Shown: piece by piece, positions 62,534 to 64,000 of the stretch
How the letters are laid out: each line of letters starts with the position of its first letter
How positions within the stretch are numbered: the stretch's first letter is position 1
Assembly (NCBI RefSeq): GCF_029215995.1
Contig: NZ_JAEMVB010000006.1
Location: 1-64,000 of the forward strand
Length of the DNA: 64,000 bases
Direction of reading: 5' to 3'
DNA from: Sulfurimonas sp. SAG-AH-194-L11
GTDB taxonomy: Bacteria; Campylobacterota; Campylobacteria; Campylobacterales; Sulfurimonadaceae
Translations under genes and position numbers: made by a program
Notes under the pieces: generated by a model
Database searches by the model: none
What the model saw: only the letters and a program-made list of their open reading frames with translations
What the model was told of the DNA's origin: nothing

Positions 62534-63204
62534 TTTCTAAGCTACCTGTGCGGTAGTTTACTGAAGTATAGAGAATAGATTAAGGGGTGTAAATTTCTAA
62601 GCTACCTGTGCGGTAGTTTACTTTTTAATATATTTTTTACAATATCACCTCCTTTTCTAAGCTACCTGTGCGGTAGTTTACTTGGTTATACAATTTAGAA
62701 TCAAGCATTTGCATTTCTAAGCTACCTGTGCGGTAGTTTACCTTGTTGGAATTTTTAAATTTGGATGGATAATTTTCTAAGCTACCTGTGCGGTAGTTTA
62801 CCAGCACTTTATCAGTCTATTTTAAAAGGTACTTTTCTAAGCTACCTGTGCGGTAGTTTACCTGGAGTAATTGTTGACCTTGTCGGAGTTACTTTTCTAA
62901 GCTACCTGTGCGGTAGTTTACATATCTCCTCTACTGTGATTTTGTATCTTTGTTTTTCTAAGCTACCTGTGCGGTAGTTTACACTAGTATATATACTGCT
63001 AAAAACCATGCAGTTTTCTAAGCTACCTGTGCGGTAGTTTACATTTAGATGATAAATATAAGTTAGAATATTTATTTCTAAGCTACCTGTGCGGTAGTTT
63101 ACTTTTAAATGAGAATACAATCCCATCTTTTATGTTTCTAAGCTACCTGTGCGGTAGTTTACTTAAAAATGCAAACTCACATATTTCTTTATATTTTCTA
63201 AGCT
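62534..63204 (-). CRISPR. Type I-F CRISPR array: 11 identical full repeats, 11 spacers (ten of 32 nt, one of 33 nt), and a 10-nt truncated repeat at the leader-proximal end
   Basis: + strand unit TTTCTAAGCTACCTGTGCGGTAGTTTAC at 62534, 62594, 62654, 62714, 62774, 62834, 62894, 62955, 63015, 63075, 63135; partial TTTCTAAGCT at 63195-63204. Reverse complement GTAAACTACCGCACAGGTAGCTTAGAAA matches I-F architecture (5-bp stem, 5-nt loop, CTTAGAAA handle). Confidence 0.98.
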
Positions 63205-63663
63205 TTAAAATTTTTGGATAACAACTTTAATGGCACTAATTATTTAAATAATAAGGGTTTAGTCGTGCCATCTACTCTATATTGTTCAAGCTTATACATT
63301 CAATATAACAGATTGTTAAACAAATATGACATGAGTTCTGTTCTTACTAAATCTGGAACAATTAGTGGAATATCCAAACGGATATTTACAAAAAAAGATT
63401 TCATGAATCGATTTACAACAGGAGACAAGAAGAAAATATTTGGAAATCCATATATAAAAAAAGAGTTCATAAAAGGTGAAGGGCAGGTTACATCTACTTT
63501 ACAAAAAGCAAATGGAACACTAGATATAACCTTAGATATACCTCGAGAAAAGGCAAAAGAGCTAAAGAGACTTATTGAAAATGCTGGTGTCTCAAGTTTT
63601 TACATAGGTAAAAAGGGGTTGGCTTATGTAACAAATATAGATCCGAGGGAGGTTCAAAAGTGA
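63205..63663 (+). pseudogene. cas5fv: C-terminal part of Cas5fv (type I-F2/I-Fv), N-terminal half missing
   Basis: [38 protein letters not shown]...[49 protein letters not shown]...[20 protein letters not shown] matches the recalled C-terminal half of Shewanella putrefaciens Cas5fv; in-frame TAA at 63199 within the truncated repeat; no SD-supported ATG. Confidence 0.85.
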
Positions 63664-64000
63664 ATTACTTTATTGATATAAAATTAATGTCATCAAAAGA
63701 GATACAAGAAAATATATTGCTTAACCAACTTTATACTAATTTTCACAAACGATTGTATGATTTAAAAGCTGATAATATAGGAGTTAGTTTTCCAAGATAT
63801 AAATTGAAATTAGGTGATGTATTTCGTATTCATGGAGAACAAAAAGACTTAGAATGTTTGCAAAAGCAAAATTGGTTGGGAGAACTTTCTAAATTTTGTT
63901 TAGTAAATATAATTACAGAAATTCCAAATAATACACAGTATAGAATAGTTTCAAGAGTACAAACAACGATGTCACAGTCTAAACTTAGAAGACTAATTAA
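63660..64000 (+). CDS. cas6f: Cas6f/Csy4 CRISPR endoribonuclease (3' end beyond window)
   Basis: GTG start overlapping cas5fv stop (GTGA); hand translation [113 protein letters not shown] with Csy4 hallmarks (YIDIKL, IGVSFP, LG..FRIHG, RVQ...SKLRR). Confidence 0.93.
   Translation, partial: MNYFIDIKLMSSKEIQENILLNQLYTNFHKRLYDLKADNIGVSFPRYKLKLGDVFRIHGEQKDLECLQKQNWLGELSKFCLVNIITEIPNNTQYRIVSRVQTTMSQSKLRRLI

Noticed and set aside
62765-62977. + strand ORF 70 aa with repeating FLSYLCGSL
   Set aside because: Translation of CRISPR repeats; periodicity is the 60-nt repeat-spacer unit, not a repeat protein.
62902-63126. - strand ORF 74 aa with repeating VNYRTGSLE
   Set aside because: Same CRISPR artefact on the other strand.
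63660-64000. Possibility of a Tn7-like (I-F3) CRISPR-transposon
   Set aside because: No tnsABC/tniQ genes or transposon ends seen, and the cas5 remnant matches Cas5fv (I-F2) rather than the fused Cas8/5 of I-F3.

Overview
AT-rich bacterial chromosome segment. Gene content and order look like Campylobacterota (Sulfurimonas/Sulfurovum-like); this is inferred from protein character, not from a search. From left to right it contains: a Tad/Flp pilus operon (TadZ tail, CpaF/TadA, TadB, TadC, RcpC/CpaB, TadE-like pseudopilin, RcpA/CpaC secretin with a C-terminal SH3-like domain, short Flp-like pilin); a GGDEF/EAL protein; a housekeeping block (trpD, tsaE, lptB, rpoN, ilvA, ilvB/ilvN, lpxD, a globin, an aminotransferase, cysE, speA, a glutamate synthase-like protein, hisS, rhlE, a YcaO protein, an FkbM methyltransferase, tmk, coaD, ubiX, flgA); a tRNA-Leu(CAA); flgL behind a sigma-54 promoter; ftsK, acnB, a second EAL protein, lolA, secA, lolC/E, an AsmA-like protein and mltG; a TCA/rTCA cluster (monomeric icd, mdh, fumC, sucC, sucD, HMA protein); a tetR with a cluster of TGAAC operator-like boxes; and rnpB. 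The right end is the most notable part. A type I-F CRISPR array (11 identical 28-nt repeats, 11 spacers) is cut inside its leader-proximal repeat and fused directly to the middle of a Cas5fv coding sequence (type I-F2/I-Fv), followed by cas6f (csy4), which runs off the window. This looks like a single deletion that removed the leader, cas1, cas2-3, cas7fv and the 5' half of cas5fv. Other notable points are a probable ~92-codon N-terminal extension of the FkbM methyltransferase that has no ATG/GTG/TTG start and lies in frame with the tmk stop, a 23-bp perfect hairpin beside rnpB, an interleaved inverted-repeat structure upstream of the GGDEF/EAL gene, and a 24-bp tandem duplication in the flgA signal peptide.
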